Shown here: positions 43,661 to 56,574 of the stretch, piece by piece | Position numbering within the stretch: position 1 is the stretch's first letter | Layout of the letters: each line of letters starts with the position of its first letter | From: Cyrtodaria siliqua | Taxonomy: Eukaryota > Mollusca > Bivalvia > Adapedonta > Hiatellidae | Direction: 5' to 3' | NCBI GenBank assembly: GCA_037043455.1 | Contig: JAWPHD010010335.1 | Span: 1-64,000 of the forward strand | Length of the DNA stretch: 64,000 bases | The notes under the pieces: generated by a model | What the model saw: only the letters and a program-made list of their open reading frames with translations | Database searches by the model: none | Told to the model about the DNA's origin: nothing | Made by a program: the position numbers and the translations under genes

Positions 43661-45245
43661 AGTAGAAACGCCACGGACCTATAACATATCAGTTCTGTTC
43701 GCATTTTAACTCCGCGAACATGGACTATTTCTTTGTATTTTACGGACTATTTTACGAATTTTCAACTAAAACAGACGCCATTTTTTACACCCGAAATTGG
43801 GCGCTTCGTCGGCGAGCACTACGGGTACCTATGGAGTCTAACAACACGCGTACAGTGTTTCATACCGTATATTATGTAAAAACTAATACCTTACCGGACG
43901 AAATAACGTCCCATTATGTGTCAACACGATGCAGTGTTGGTGACTGACAGGTCACCGTGACATAACCTGACACGTGAAATTGACATGTTGTTGCAAGTTG
44001 GATTTGGGATTATTGTCTGCTGCTGGAGGTCCATGATCAAGGTATTTGTTTTGTCATTAAAATGTGTTTGTTAATAAACAGTAAACACCCCTTTTAGATC
44101 GTGCATATTTAGACATTGGCCAAATACAGTGCCTAAAAAAGTAGTGTATAGTGTATAATAGAAAGTTCATAATCACTATAAGTGTTTTTCGTGTACTCCG
44201 ATCTTTCCAGTAACTGGATGTACTGTAAACTGTAGAACGTTTCGTGGAATAAAACAATTGCTAGTAGAAATGCTATCAATGTCCCCCGCACCCCGCCCCC
44301 ACCCAAGTACGGTAGATGGGGGTGTGGGGGTAGATGGAGCTTGCATACCGAAAACAAGGAGGGGGTAAGAATACTAGAAACCCCCTCCACCCCCACCCCT
44401 CAGTTGCATGAATGTAAATAGTTAGCGTTGTCTCTATATCGTTATGTTATCCCCATTTTCTCGCACATTCGTGAATACATAACCCGATACAACTACCATT
44501 GAAACAATGTAATCTGCCATAGACATTTGACTGAAATCGGTCAGATTCATATTTATGTACAGTAAAGTTTTGAGGCAAGGAAGTGATTTTGAATTTACAT
44601 TTATTTACATTCTGTTGCGAAAAAAACAACGCAATTTCGAGAAAGTACATTTCACTTAAAAGCCTTTAAGGCGGTGTAGCTACTACGCTTGCCTCCAGTG
44701 TGTCTCAAAAGAAATGACTATTCCATGGGCTGGAAATATGCTGTGAAAGTGGAACAATGCTTTTAATGGATCTCCAGTTGGGCTACATTATATTTTACAT
44801 GTATAATGAATGATGAGAGATGTTTTTATTACATTAACAGTGTTATTTGTTATTGAGCACAAGTAGTATTCATGCTTTATTCAATTTAGTTATTTTATCT
44901 TTTCTTTTTTAAATATGTTACATTATGTATAACAAAGGATAAACTATGTCTGTTTGATCATTGACATTGGATTGATGTTGTTTTCAGAGAGGTCTCAAAT
45001 GTGAATCGGGCCCTTGAGCAGCTCTAAGTCAATTGATACTGACGACTTCAGAATGTCAAGCCGTATTAAATGCCATTGGATCATATGGAGGTAAGAGCCT
45101 TTTTAAAAAATGTTTGCACTTGTGTAGTTCTTTAAATGGAGCTTGTGTTATGCTTGCACGGTGCTGTTCAAAGTTAGAGTAAAAATATTTCAGTGATAGT
45201 GCAGTGCAGCGTGATTGTCATCTGAGCTCGTTTAAACTACATGTA
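43661..45245 (+). repeat. ~1.6-kb tandem duplication, unit A
   Basis: Runs from 'cagtagaaacgccacggacc' to 'gctcgtttaaactacatgta' and is followed directly by unit B, which starts with the same words at about 45248. No coding sequence is recognisable. Confidence 0.9.
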
Positions 45246-45750
45246 CAGTAGGAACGCCACGGACCTATAACATATCAGTTCTGTTCGCATTTTAACTCCG
45301 CGAACATTGACTATTTCTTTGTATTTTACGGACTATTTTACGAATTTTCAATTAAAACAGACGCCATTTTTTTACACCCGAAATTGGGCGCGCTGCGTCG
45401 GCGAGCACTACGGGAACCTATGGAGTCTAACAACACGCGTACAGTGTTTCATACCGTAGATAATGTAAAAACCAATACCTTACCGGACGAAATAACGTCC
45501 CATTATGTGTCAACACGATGCAGTGTTGGTAACTGACAGGTCACCGTGACATAACTTGACACGTGAAATTGACATGTTGGTCAAATTGGATTTGGGATTA
45601 CTGTCTGCTGCTAGAGGTCCATGATCAAGGTATTTGTTTTATCATTAAAATGTGTTTGTTAATAAACAGTACACACCACTTTTAGATCGTACATATTTAG
45701 ACATAAGCCAAATATAGTCCCTAAAAAGGTGGCGTATACTGTATAATAGG

Positions 45751-45764
45751 AAGTTTATATTTTT
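45751..45764 (+). repeat. Left target-site duplication of LINE B
   Basis: 'aagtttatattttt' occurs here and again at 48975-48988, flanking the LINE. Unit A has the single, diverged site 'aaagttcataatcac'. Confidence 0.85.
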
Positions 45765-46109
45765 TACCTACTTTGTTAACATTTTGATCCAAATATTTAA
45801 AATTATGCGACATATTCATGGCTTAGTCACTGATTTTAACACAGTCAAAGTACAAACGAGTACAATGTGTGATATGCAGAGGAGAAAATGTTGTTGCCAT
45901 ATTAGAAAAAACGGACATTGTTGTGTACACTATTTTTTAGAATTTACTGTTTGGTCAATGAAAATCCATCATTTATATTATACATGTAGAAGCTCAACAA
46001 TTATGAACAACAGATTGAACACATGTTACATTGTTTACATTAAATATAGCTCAACATGCATGAAATCTTTACAAATTATACTATTTTTAAACTATGTAAG
46101 ATATTATAA

Positions 46110-48028
46110 ATGAGTAATATAAAATTTGGAAGTTTAAACTGTAGGGGTTTGTACTCAGATCAATTAAAGAGGAGAGACATATTTTCAAGGTGCAGTGATA
46201 GATATGACATTACTTTTCTTGTTGACACACACTCAACAAAAGAAATAGAAAACAAATGGAGGACCGAATGGGGCTTTGATGCAAAATTTTCCTCATTCTC
46301 TAGCTCAAGTAGAGGTACGGCTATTCTCTTTAAAAATACATTTAGTTATGCTGTAAATAATGAATTTATCGATCCTTTGGGGAATTTTATAGTTTTAGAT
46401 GTTACAATACAAGAGCAAAGGATGACTATTGCTGTAGTTTATGGACCAAATGCAGACAAACCTCAATTTTTCAGGATTTTTTTAATGTTGTTGAAAGTTT
46501 CGGTAATACTTCTTTTATTATCGGTGGTGATTGGAACGTGCCATTAAATTATGAGATAGATACATACAACTATAAACACAAAAATAACATAAAATCAAAT
46601 GAAACAATTTTAAGCATTATGGAACTTTTAGATCTACATGACATCTGGAGAATTAGTAATATCAACAGCAAAAGGTACACTTGGAGGGGCCCCTTTAATA
46701 AAATGGCACGCTTAGACTATTTCCTTGTCTCGTCTGACTTTCAAGATTGCGTCGAGAAATGTTCAATTGATATTAGTTATAAATCTGACCACTCAGCCAT
46801 TTCTGTGCACTTATTATTTATTGATCAACAACGGGGCCGGGGTACATGGAAATTTAATAACAGCTTATTAACAAATGCTGAATTTGTAAATATTGTCAAA
46901 CAATCTATTTCTGAAACAATAGACCAATATAAAGTGAACAATTTAAATGATGAACAAGAAATACGATTTAATATAGATGATCAACTATTCTGGGAAACGC
47001 TTAAACTTATGATTAGGGGCAAAACCATATCATTTGCTTCCTTTTTAAAACGAGAGAAAAATAAGAAAGAAAATGAAATAGAAACTAAACTTAAACAATT
47101 ATATGTTTTATTAGACAATGGAGACAATTCTGTTAAAAATGAAATTGATCAATTACATATAGAGCTAAAAACAATCCGGGATGAAAGAATAAGGGGAATT
47201 ATTTTAAGAACAAAAGCGAAATGGAAAGTAGAAGGGGAAAAATCTACTAAATACTTCTGCAATTTAGAAAAAAGGCAATACACAGAAAAATTAATACCAA
47301 AAATTATAAAAAGTGATGGAAATGAAGTAACAGACTTAAAAGAAATACTTCAAGAGCAAAAACAATTTTATGAAACTCTTTACAGCTCTAAACCTTTAAT
47401 ACCCTTATCACAGGAAAACGAACGTTTATTTTTTGATACAAGCAATTCTTTTTTAAACAAGTTAAACGAAGAAGAACGCGACTCGTTAGAGGGACTTCTT
47501 AGCGTAAATGAATGTTTAAATGCTTTAAAAAATATGAAAAATGATAAATCTCCAGGTTTAGGCGGCTTTACTGCTGAATTTTATAAATTCTTTTGGAAAG
47601 ATATTGGTATTTTTATGGTTAGATCTTTGAATCAAGGATACGAGTTCAAGTCGTTATCAGTTACTCAAAGGCAAAGTGTGATCACTTGTCTTCCTAAGGA
47701 AGGTAAATCAAAACTGCATTTAAAAAACTGGAGACCTATTTCGCTTATAAATGTGGTTGGGAAAATTGCGTCCTCAGCTATTGCCAATCGAATTAAATCA
47801 ATACTCCCAAAACTAATATCGGAAAGGCAAACAGGGTTTTTAAAGGGACGACAAATGGGTGATTTAACACGACTTATATCTGACCTTATTTTAAAATGTG
47901 ATGAAGAAAATATACCCGGACTTCTTGTTTTACTAGACTTTGAAAAAGCTTTCGATTCTTTAGATTCCATTTACTATATACTATGGTCTACTCAATGCAA
48001 TTCCAAATACATGGAAAACAAGTATTAA
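46110..48028 (+). pseudogene. LINE B ORF2: endonuclease and N-terminal RT, deleted palm
   Basis: It begins MSNIKFGSLNCRGLYSDQL. The endonuclease continues through AVVYGPNADKP; one frameshift near 46500-46540 divides it from SKRYTWRGPFNKMARLDYFL and SIDISYKSDHSAISVHLLF (the SDHSA catalytic motif). The linker and RT fingers follow: LKNMKNDKSPGLGGFTAEFY, KNWRPISLINVVGKIASSAI, ISERQTGFLKGRQMGDLTRL, then the first palm Asp motif VLLDFEKAFDSLDS. At about 47970 the frame jumps to C-terminal sequence. The YADD-bearing palm and thumb are missing, so it cannot be active. The ATG overlaps the end of the preceding short frame (taaatgag). Confidence 0.85.
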
Positions 48029-48719
48029 ACATGAAACTAGAATTGAACATCCTATAAATAAAAATATCAACAAATTAAAGGCAACAAAAAAGGTTAACTT
48101 TACTTTTAATCCAGAATTCTTAAAAAATATTGCAGAAACACCTAACAAATCCCAGCAAAAATGGAATAAAGAACTTGGAATAGCCTTACAAACTGAGGAC
48201 TGGGAAATTTTATACGAACAAAATTTTAAAATAACTGATGATACCTATCTGCAGAGCCTGCAGTTCAAAATATTTCATCGTATTTTGTTTACCAATGCCA
48301 AACTTTATCAGTGCAAAATGTCCGAAACAGAACTTTGTACGTTTTGTAACAACTCGAAAGAAACTGTTTTACATTTATTTTATGAATGTATGTATCCAAA
48401 AAATGTCCTTTTACGTTTTTTTGAAAAAATCAAGAATCAATGTGGTATTGATGTGCAAATAAAGCCCCAGGAAATCCTCCTATATGTTGAACAGAATGAA
48501 AACGTCATTCACTCGATAATTAATATTTGTCTTCTCATTTTTAAAAGTTATGTCTACTCCTGTAAACTGAAACAATGTCTCCCAAATTATAGCGTTTTTA
48601 TTGAGCATTTGAAGAGATATAAACACCTTGAATTATTCTCATTATATATGTACCCTGAAAAGAAATCTAATGCTATTAAGGCGAGATGGAACACTGTGAA
48701 TAATATCTTTAACAATTAA
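48029..48719 (+). pseudogene. LINE B ORF2 C-terminal region
   Basis: In shifted frame after the deletion: KSQQKWNKELGIALQTEDWE, LQSLQFKIFHRILFTNAKLY, then the zinc-knuckle-like CTFCNNSKETVLHLFYEC and a helical tail ending KARWNTVNNIFNN. The pattern LQ.FQ.KILHRIL.TN...C.FC....ET..HLF..C is typical of Tx1-type LINEs. Confidence 0.85.
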
Positions 48720-49792
48720 ACCATAACATTCACAACGTTTATTCCACCTTTTAATACTGATGCTTTAAAGGTGTATATTAATGTTACTTTAGTTTGTACA
48801 GATTTCATTCCATGTCTGTTCTTCTCAATCTAGTTTCATCGAATGTATTCTTATATGCAATTTTTGCCTAAAATGTGTTTGTATTTATATCATGTATGCA
48901 TGTACACATATTTATATCATGTATGTATGTACACAAGTGTCTAAATAAAATTATCAAAAACAAAAAAAACAAAAAAGTTTATATTTTTCGTGTACTCCGA
49001 TCTTTCCAGTAACTGGATGTACTGTAAACTGTAGAACGTTTCGTGGAATAAAACAATTACTAGTAGAAATGCTATCAATGTCCCCCGCACCCCCGCCCAC
49101 CCAAGTACGGTTGATGTGGGGAGGATGGGGGTGGGTAGATGGAGCTTGAATATCGAAAACAAGTAGGGGGTAAGGAAACTAGAAACACCCTCCACCCCCA
49201 CCCCCACCCCTCAGATTCATGAATGTAAATTGTTAGCGTTGTCTCTTTATCGTTATGTTATCCCCATTTTCTCGCACATTCGTGAATACATACTCGATAC
49301 AACTACCATCGAAATAATGTAAACAGCCATTGACACGTCAGATTAATATTTATGTACAGTAACATAGATCTACGTACACATATGTGTACATATATATCCA
49401 TGACAGTTAGTAGAGTTTTGAGTTTTCCTTTATAAATATGTTACATTATGTATAACAAAGGATAAACTCTGTCTGTTTGATCATTGACATTGGGTTGATG
49501 TTGTTTTTCAGAGAGGCCTCAAATGTGAATCGTGCCCTTGAGCAATTCTAAATGAATTGATACTGACGACTTCAGAATGTCAAGCCAAGTTAAATGCCAT
49601 TGGATCATTTTGAGGTGGGAGCCCTTTTAAAAAATGTTAACACTTGTGTAGTTCTTTAAATGGAGCTTGTGTTATGCTTGCACGGTGCTGTTCAAAGTTA
49701 AAGTAAAAAATGTTTTCGGTGATAATGCAGCGTGATTGTCATATGAGCTCGTGTAAACTACATGTACTGGATACATGCGAAAATAAGTTGTG

Positions 49793-50084
49793 TTAAAGGG
49801 ACACTAGGCAATCTTTTTTTTTTTAAACTTCTGGAGTTTCGGTCAATTTTTTCTGCATAATTTGCATTAGGGATCATTAATAGTATTTATGAGAATAGTT
49901 CAGAACTCTTGATAACAGTGCACCTATAATATAGTTAAGTATTTGATAGAATAACGAAGACAAAATGAAACACTTTTATTTTTAATGCAAGCAGGTTTAA
50001 ATTTAAAATGTTACCAGGTTAACAAATGGAGATGCAAATGTTAATGCTTGATAAATACTTCAAGAGTGCCTTGTGTCCCTTTAA
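49793..50084. mobile_element. TTAA MITE 'agggacac', copy 2 (best preserved)
   Basis: TTAA-agggacactaggcaatc at the left. At the right is gagtgccttgtgtccct-TTAA, whose reverse complement is TTAA-agggacacaaggcactc. Both TTAA targets are intact. 292 bases including targets, with no coding capacity. A half-copy start lies nearby at 50138. Confidence 0.85.
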
Positions 50085-51059
50085 CATGAACAAATTACAA
50101 TATTATTATGGTCTATGTGATGGGTCCCCAATTTATTAAAGGGACACAGAGCAAATTTTCAATCTTGTGTCTGTTTTACACATTTTCACATCAGAACAGA
50201 CCACACATCTACAAAAGTGTCTTCTCAACTTCCCTATTTAATCGTGTTTTATTACTAAAACTAGCGGCATCACCAGGTTTTGAGATAGAAAATAAATAGT
50301 TGTATATTAATGTTTTCTCCCCATGTAAAATGACCTTACTAAGTCATTAAAGTAAAATATTCTATCAACAAAACGTGTAAAATTTAACAATTTTAGATTT
50401 TTGGCAAGAGTTGTATTTTATTCCCCTTCTAGTAAAAATGGCTCTTAGAGCATTGCACCATCTGTCAGATTTAACGTTCCTTATAATAGATTCTTGCTGT
50501 AGTACTTTTGGGTGAAAAATACATTAAAATTGTTCTGTAATCATGTCAGGTCAATCATATACTCGTATGATACACAATATAATATGTATTGACCCTTTAT
50601 TTGATGTGCCATTTACTCAGTTTTGGTCAAGGGACGTTTATAGCATATCGGCTTTGAATCCAGTGAACACGGAATCAAGTCTTACTGGCGCTACTGGTTT
50701 ACTTCGATGTATCCTGCTAGCCCATTGTGTCAAACTGTCTCATTCCCCTTAACATGCCCTAGCTCCCCCTAGCAACACCTGATTCAAATTGAATACTGTA
50801 CGCAACTTATTTTTACTTTTTCTTTTCTTTCAGGCTGCACGTCATGTGGAAGAAGACTCCATGTACACCACTGGCCAGAGTCAATGCTGAAGTTTATTTT
50901 CGCTTAATTATTTGCTTAATAAAGTATACATATGAACTAAAATATTGTCTTTATAAATATGTCTTCCACCACAAAGTGGTAGATGAGACAGATTATATTT
51001 GGCTTTTCCGTTCGTCCGTCACAAATCTTGTCTGCGCTATTTGTTGGATTTTTACGAAG
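50085..51059. other. Gene-free stretch
   Basis: Apart from the 'attaaagggacacagagcaa' half-end at 50138, I see no feature. Open frames are short and motif-free. Confidence 0.5.
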
Positions 51060-51650
51060 CATCAGTATGTGCATATCAAATATTGAAGGTCAAGGGCGCC
51101 GTGACCCAATAATGATCATGAAAACCCTTGTCTGCACTGTGCACTTCCCCAGAAGCAAATCTCATCAAAATGCATGGTTTGAGTGCATTTGGTGAGAGAA
51201 TGATGCCTTTTGATTTTGATGTCATTAGGTCAAAGATCATTGTCACCGTAACATGATAATGTAAAATGTTGTAAACTGTAAGTCAAATATCATGAACTTA
51301 ATGGATGGATTGCTTCTGGCGAGAGGGTGATCCTTTTGATTGTGAGTGGGTCAACGGTCAAGGTCACAGACCGGATAATGTCCGTAATGAAACTCGTTTT
51401 TACTTTCTCTAAAGCTAATTTCATAAAACGTCATACTTTGACTGCCTTTGGTGAATAATCCCTGTTTATTTTGAAGTCAGTAGTTGAAAGGTCCGTTACC
51501 ATGACCGGAAAATGAACTGTATTGTCCACACAGTTTTTCCTTTTACCTAAAGCAAATTACATAAAACTTCATTGGTGGACAGTGGAAAGAGGATGATCCG
51601 TTTGATTTTTAGGTCAAAAGTCAAGTTCCTGCTGACATCCATTATCAAAC
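51060..51650. repeat. Degenerate ~140-bp 'ggtcaaaggtca' repeat
   Basis: Three to four units with 'gaaggtcaagggcgccgtga', 'cccagaagcaaatctcatca', 'gtgcatttggtgagagaatg' and 'ccttttgattttgatgtcat'. A non-coding bivalve-type repeat. Confidence 0.65.
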
Positions 51651-51949
51651 ATTTATAAACAAGGATAAGCATATGGTACAACACACATGTTATAATATAA
51701 CTATATATGCCCTATAAAGATAACAGACTCGCACTTTTCGGATTCACGCGTACAGTGTTTCACAACACCACACACCATTGACACAATTTCATGTCCACAT
51801 ATTTATGTTATGCAATCTTCGAGTTTACACAAAATCATGTTTGTTACTGACAGTAGCATGTCTGTTACTCGTCAGTCATTTACTCGAGTCGCCCCCTCAG
51901 TTTCAAACGAACAGTTAAAAGAATATACTTCTTTCTGCCTGTTAAACTT

Positions 51950-53580
51950 ATATTAGTTTATCGCTTTTTCTGATTTCGAAAATTAACTCTGCAACGTATC
52001 ATGATTTCATTTTCCGATATACCGTTGCAACAATGTAAAATAAATTGGGCACTCTGACATTAACCCAAAGCATGTATAGATCAAAAATTAGTGTAAAATA
52101 CATAGACACATACATTTTAAATATATGTGTTTACATAACAAAATTATTTAATTGTTTCTGTAGCCGGTGGTCTTTTTAAATGAATATGAATGTTGCCGTG
52201 TTGGGTCGGAAGGCCCTGTTAGTTAATTAGTGCTTGTCTCCGTTTATTGAAATTCAACATATATACAGAGGAGAGATGTATCTATATGGTTTTGTTTTTA
52301 TTCTCGCTTCTAAAATGACGAAATAAATCGATTTAAATAAAAGGCGCATTCTCAGCAATACACAACGTACTGTGTGCTTTGGTGGGGAAGCCGACGGGGT
52401 AATGGAGGGATACAGTCATTCTACCGTAATGTTGCTCTCATAAATACTGTGAACATACTACATGAATAATATAACAACTACTGAACAATGCTGAAATCGA
52501 TTTATCTTTATATATGAATTCATGATTCCACAATTTTATTCCGTGCGAACATCGATTTGGAACGTGGAATCGGCGTATTTAAGCGAGTACGGTGTACTTC
52601 GTTAATTTTCGGGGGGGGGGGGGGTGGGGGGGGAGGGGGGGGGGACTTGCCTCCGTTTTTTTTTTATATTTTACATATCTACAGAGGAAAAATGTATTTA
52701 CGCGTACATGCTTTTTTCTGTTCTAAAATGATGAATTAAATCGAATTTTATTAAAACTGCGCATTCGCAGCTATATACAACTTAATCAATACGATATAGA
52801 GGGTGGTGGGGGTGGCATGAAGGGCGTGGTTGCAGGGATACTACCGTAATGGTGTCCTTGAAAAAAACTGCGAACATTCTACTCTAATAATTCATTAAAT
52901 ACAGAACAATGTTGAAATCAATATATCTCTTAAAAAAGATTTCACAATTTCATGGTTTTTATCCCGCGTGTACATTAACTTCGAAAGGCGATTGTTCATA
53001 TTTTAGCGAACTTTGTTAATTTTGGGGAAAAAAAGTACTTTTTTCTGATTGACTTTAAATTTTGGTTTTTAATAGTAGACATGTCAATGAACACTTTCAA
53101 GAAAAAAAATTCATTCTCGTTGTTAAAACTTAATTTTTTTTGCAATTTTTTCGGATTCAGAAAATTAGCACTGCAATATATATTTTCACCATCCTCATTT
53201 CCTTTCCCGACATACCGTTGCAATTTGGTTTGTTAAAACCTATTCCGAGCACTCCGGCATAAACCAAAAGCATGTATAGATCAGAAATTTAATCTGGAAT
53301 GCATGGATACATACATTTGAAATATATGTATTGAAATAATGGAATTATTTCATTTTTTGTGTACCCAGTCGCGTCTGTAAATGTATATGCGTTATGCCGT
53401 CTTTGAGTCCGTGGGTCATGTTAGTTAATTTTGGGGAAAAAAAAGTACTTGTCTCCGATTTCATTAAAATTTTGCATATGGACAGAGGAAAGATTTATCT
53501 ATGTGTACATGCATTTGTTTTTATTCTCGCTTCTAAAATGACGAAATAAATCGATTTTGATTTAAAAGCCCATTGTTGGC
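51950..53580. repeat. Degenerate long tandem repeat, about three units
   Basis: The order 'gatataccgttgcaa', 'aagcatgtatagatca', 'gttagttaatt', 'cttgtctccg', 'acagaggagagatgtatcta', 'tattctcgcttctaaaatga' and 'cgaaataaatcgattt' appears at 51990-52345, partly at 52500-52750 and again at 53170-53570. G-rich tracts occur at the corresponding spot in one unit (52611-52644). Confidence 0.75.
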
Positions 53581-53869
53581 AATTTAAACCTAAAAACAAC
53601 CTAAATTCATCCCTTTGAAAAATACCTTTAACTATTAATGGGAATTACACGAAGTGTACACCAATTATGTTCGACCAATGTAGTTTGTGAATATTATTAC
53701 TTTAACAACGATCTGTGATTGTGTTTTGTCATAATCACAGTTTATAGATAAGAGGTGTATAAATCTGACCAGTGAAAATGTTCCCAATAATGTCATTTTG
53801 TTATCGATTTTATCACGTGACCTTGTTTGATAAATATGCATACGCCATAGGGCTGGCGTTTCTACTGAA

Positions 53870-54060
53870 GAGCCAATGATGGACAATTGGGGGTCTGTGA
53901 CGATCTTGAAATCTCATTATAGCCAAAATATGCTCTCAGCGATGGGCAATGATGATGTAGAAATCTTATAAAAGCTCATATACATCATTAATGCGTGTTT
54001 GAGTGATCTCGAGGATCTAGAAACCCCAAATATGCCAACAAATGAATTCTTTATAATTTT
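53870..54060. repeat. Repeat related to 43230-43650
   Basis: 'tgatggacaattgggggtct' and 'gaaatcttataaaagctcat' words match the earlier array. Confidence 0.55.
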
Positions 54061-54539
54061 GCTAACGAGGCTTATCTGTGACTAGTTTTTTTTTTATCAG
54101 ATATGGCCATTTTCTAAAAGATCGAAGAAATCATTTAATACAAATATTCTGTCCATGTTTGGTGAAATTCTATTAATATAAACATACTCAGTTTGGTGAT
54201 GACGATCTGATCAAAAATAAAGTCTCTACTTCCTAGCAAGCTTATGATAAATAAATAAATGTGACTTCCAATGTGATAACAAGTCAAACTATCGCCAAAA
54301 GGCAGAATATAGGTCCACTATCGAACACATCCAAGAACATGTGGTCATATACACTCTGTGCAAGTTTGGTAAGGATTGTTCAAGAAACGTGCCATCTATT
54401 ATGTATCAAGGTGAATAGGATCTTTTGCCAATTCAGGTTCCATAACTCTGGCGTTACTGGTCCAATATAGCATCCGAGGTGCAAGTTTGGTTAAGATTGC
54501 TCATCAAGTAACGTGGTCTCTATCGCGTTAGCAAAAAAA

Positions 54540-54695
54540 ATAGTATGATAATGGACCTTTGGAAACGGCCGAGCACGACACATACAAAATATTGCAGTCT
54601 CGGTTTGATTGAGACTGTTCATGAGTGGTAGTGAAATATGCTAGCTACCGCTCACGCCCTCTAGCCCCGGGTTGAGCAGAACTCAATATTAATAA
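54540..54695 (-). repeat. Dispersed hairpin-bearing repeat, copy B
   Basis: Reverse-oriented copy of 27410-27570. It has the stem CAGTCTC (54595-54601) and GAGACTG (54611-54617). Confidence 0.9.
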
Positions 54696-55555
54696 AATCA
54701 ACAGCACAAAATTTTAACCATCCCGAAGATGGCATGCATATGGCGGTGGACATGGAGTTAGCCCGGTCTGGTCCATTATCGACCACTCCCGAGAAACTGT
54801 GACCATATACATTCTTTCCAAGTTTGGTTTACATTGATCAAGACATGTGTCATCTAGAATGTTAAGAAGGCAATTTTTGGACGATGACGACTAACGCCGG
54901 ACGATAGATAAAAGGCGATCACAATAGCATTTCGTGTTCAGGTTAGCTAAAAAGGTATCTGCAGTCTTTATCTAGGGAAACATAAAATCATGAAAATACC
55001 ATAAACTCCAATTATAAATTTTATTAAAAATACTGGATTCTTATCCATACAAACATATAACTAAAATAATAAACAAATTATCACAGATTGCATCTGGCAA
55101 AGTATCATTAAACAAACTGTAACAAGTAGAAACTGTTAAGAACAATGACTAGCTAAATAATATTGAAACACACAAGTAACTATAATTACAAAAGTGTCAC
55201 AAATATTTTTCATCAAATGTCAAGTACAGGTCCAAACAGTTTTAACAAAAAAGAGGGCCATGATTTTCATGAACCGCTTACCTGGCAAAAGTCGATGCCA
55301 GGGAGCCTGAGGCCACCTTTGGAGGCTTTACTGCTGCGTGAGAAGAAGGCATTTAAAATATGTTCTATTTTTAGCTCAGTGACCTAATTATGCAAGACGG
55401 AGTAGTCGTTTGAAGCAATTATCGACATATGTACGTATGACGAAAGGACTACGGACGGAGACCGATCAAAATAGCTCACCTTTACCACTTCGAGGTCAGG
55501 TGTGCTAAAAAGACTTATAATGCAATGTGATGATATATATATCTATTATATGATT
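54696..55555. other. Gene-free stretch with repeat remnants
   Basis: Remnants of the common bivalve 'gacgccggacgatagataaa...gatcacaatagc' tail occur at about 54890-54950 and 55440-55510. No gene is supported. Confidence 0.5.
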
Positions 55556-55559
55556 CGAA

Positions 55560-55765
55560 TCTCTGTTGTTACCTTTATGCTCAGATGTTGTTACCATTAT
55601 GACCCCCAAAAATGGTGTTAACGTTATGGCCGAAGTTGTTATCTTTATGACCAGTGGCATTGTTACCTTTATGACACGCTGTTATCTTTATGACCGAAAG
55701 TTGTTACCTTTATGACCCATTGTTAACTTTATGCCCGTGTTACCATTATGGTTGCAACAGACGTT
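55560..55765 (-). repeat. Inverted copy of the 'cataaaggtaacaa' array
   Basis: 'gttgttacctttatgaccag' and 'gacacgctgttatctttatg' are the reverse complement of the arrays at 30365 and 35105, in the same unit order. Confidence 0.85.
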
Positions 55766-56085
55766 ATTAGCTGATGGACGTTATTAGCGGTAGGAATGAA
55801 AAGCATTTGGTATGTGCAAACTGAAACCGAGGAACGTAAAGGATTTCTTAATTTCCTTAATATGTTACATTGTGGACCTGTTACATTGTGGACATGTTAT
55901 TGTGAGCATATTACATTGTGGTGGACATGCTATATTGTGGACATACTAAAAGGCAGGAAAGGGGGCGTAAAATGTAATCACTGTCATCTTGACTAAAAAA
56001 CGGTAAAGGGAGATAACTACAATAAATAAAAAGACAAACTGCAAGCCGCAGTTACTTCCCTTACTAAAGTAATGCCATGCTAATT

Positions 56086-56380
56086 ATGCATATAGTGATG
56101 GATTTATGTGCGCGTAAGGAAGGCAGAGATCTAAGATTTTTGACTAGCGGGAGTTCCCTGAGAAGGAGGAAGTAATATCAATGCATTCTACGTGCATGAT
56201 TATAGTGATGGGAACCTTGTTTTGGTGCATATAGTGAATAGGTGCGTTTTTCATGTGCACATAAGGAAGGGCAGATATTTAAACTCTCCGATTAGTTCTT
56301 TGAGAAGGGAAAGCATACAGTGATATTGATGCAGTATATTTATGGGGAAAACATGTTTCCCGTGCATATAGTAGTGGTGT
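56086..56380. repeat. Degenerate ~150-bp duplication
   Basis: Words 'gtgcatatagtg', 'gcacataaggaagggcagat' and 'gagaaggg' occur twice in order (56086-56235, 56236-56380). Confidence 0.55.
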
Positions 56381-56574
56381 AGTAAGCACTATGTTTTCGT
56401 CTAGGACACAACATGCCTGTAATCAATGTCCACTTATCATTATATGCTATATACTGGTATGTAACTGATAGATACTGCAATATCCTTAATACTGATTATA
56501 ATATATAACACTGAGAGAATATATACTACTCAAAATTTGCTAAGAAACACTTGATCACGTGAGAGGTTTTGCTT

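Larger units (their letters stand above)
45765..48974 (+). mobile_element. Tx1/L1-like LINE with target-site duplication
   Basis: A non-LTR retrotransposon of about 3.2 kb. It has a 5' leader (possibly the end of ORF1, 45784-46113), an endonuclease-RT ORF2 and a 3' UTR ending 'aaaacaaaaaaaacaaaa'. It is flanked by a 14-bp duplication. An internal deletion removed the catalytic part of the RT. Endonuclease words (FGSLNCRGL, FLVDTHST, SSSSRGTAILF) and 'LPKEGKSKLHLKNWRPISLI' place it with Tx1/L1. Confidence 0.9.
45246..49770 (+). repeat. ~1.6-kb tandem duplication, unit B, split by a LINE
   Basis: Homologous to unit A from 45248 to 45764 and again from 48975 to about 49770, with the intervening 3.2 kb being LINE B. 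An internal difference near 49360-49440 replaces A-unit sequence at about 44650-44880. Confidence 0.9.
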
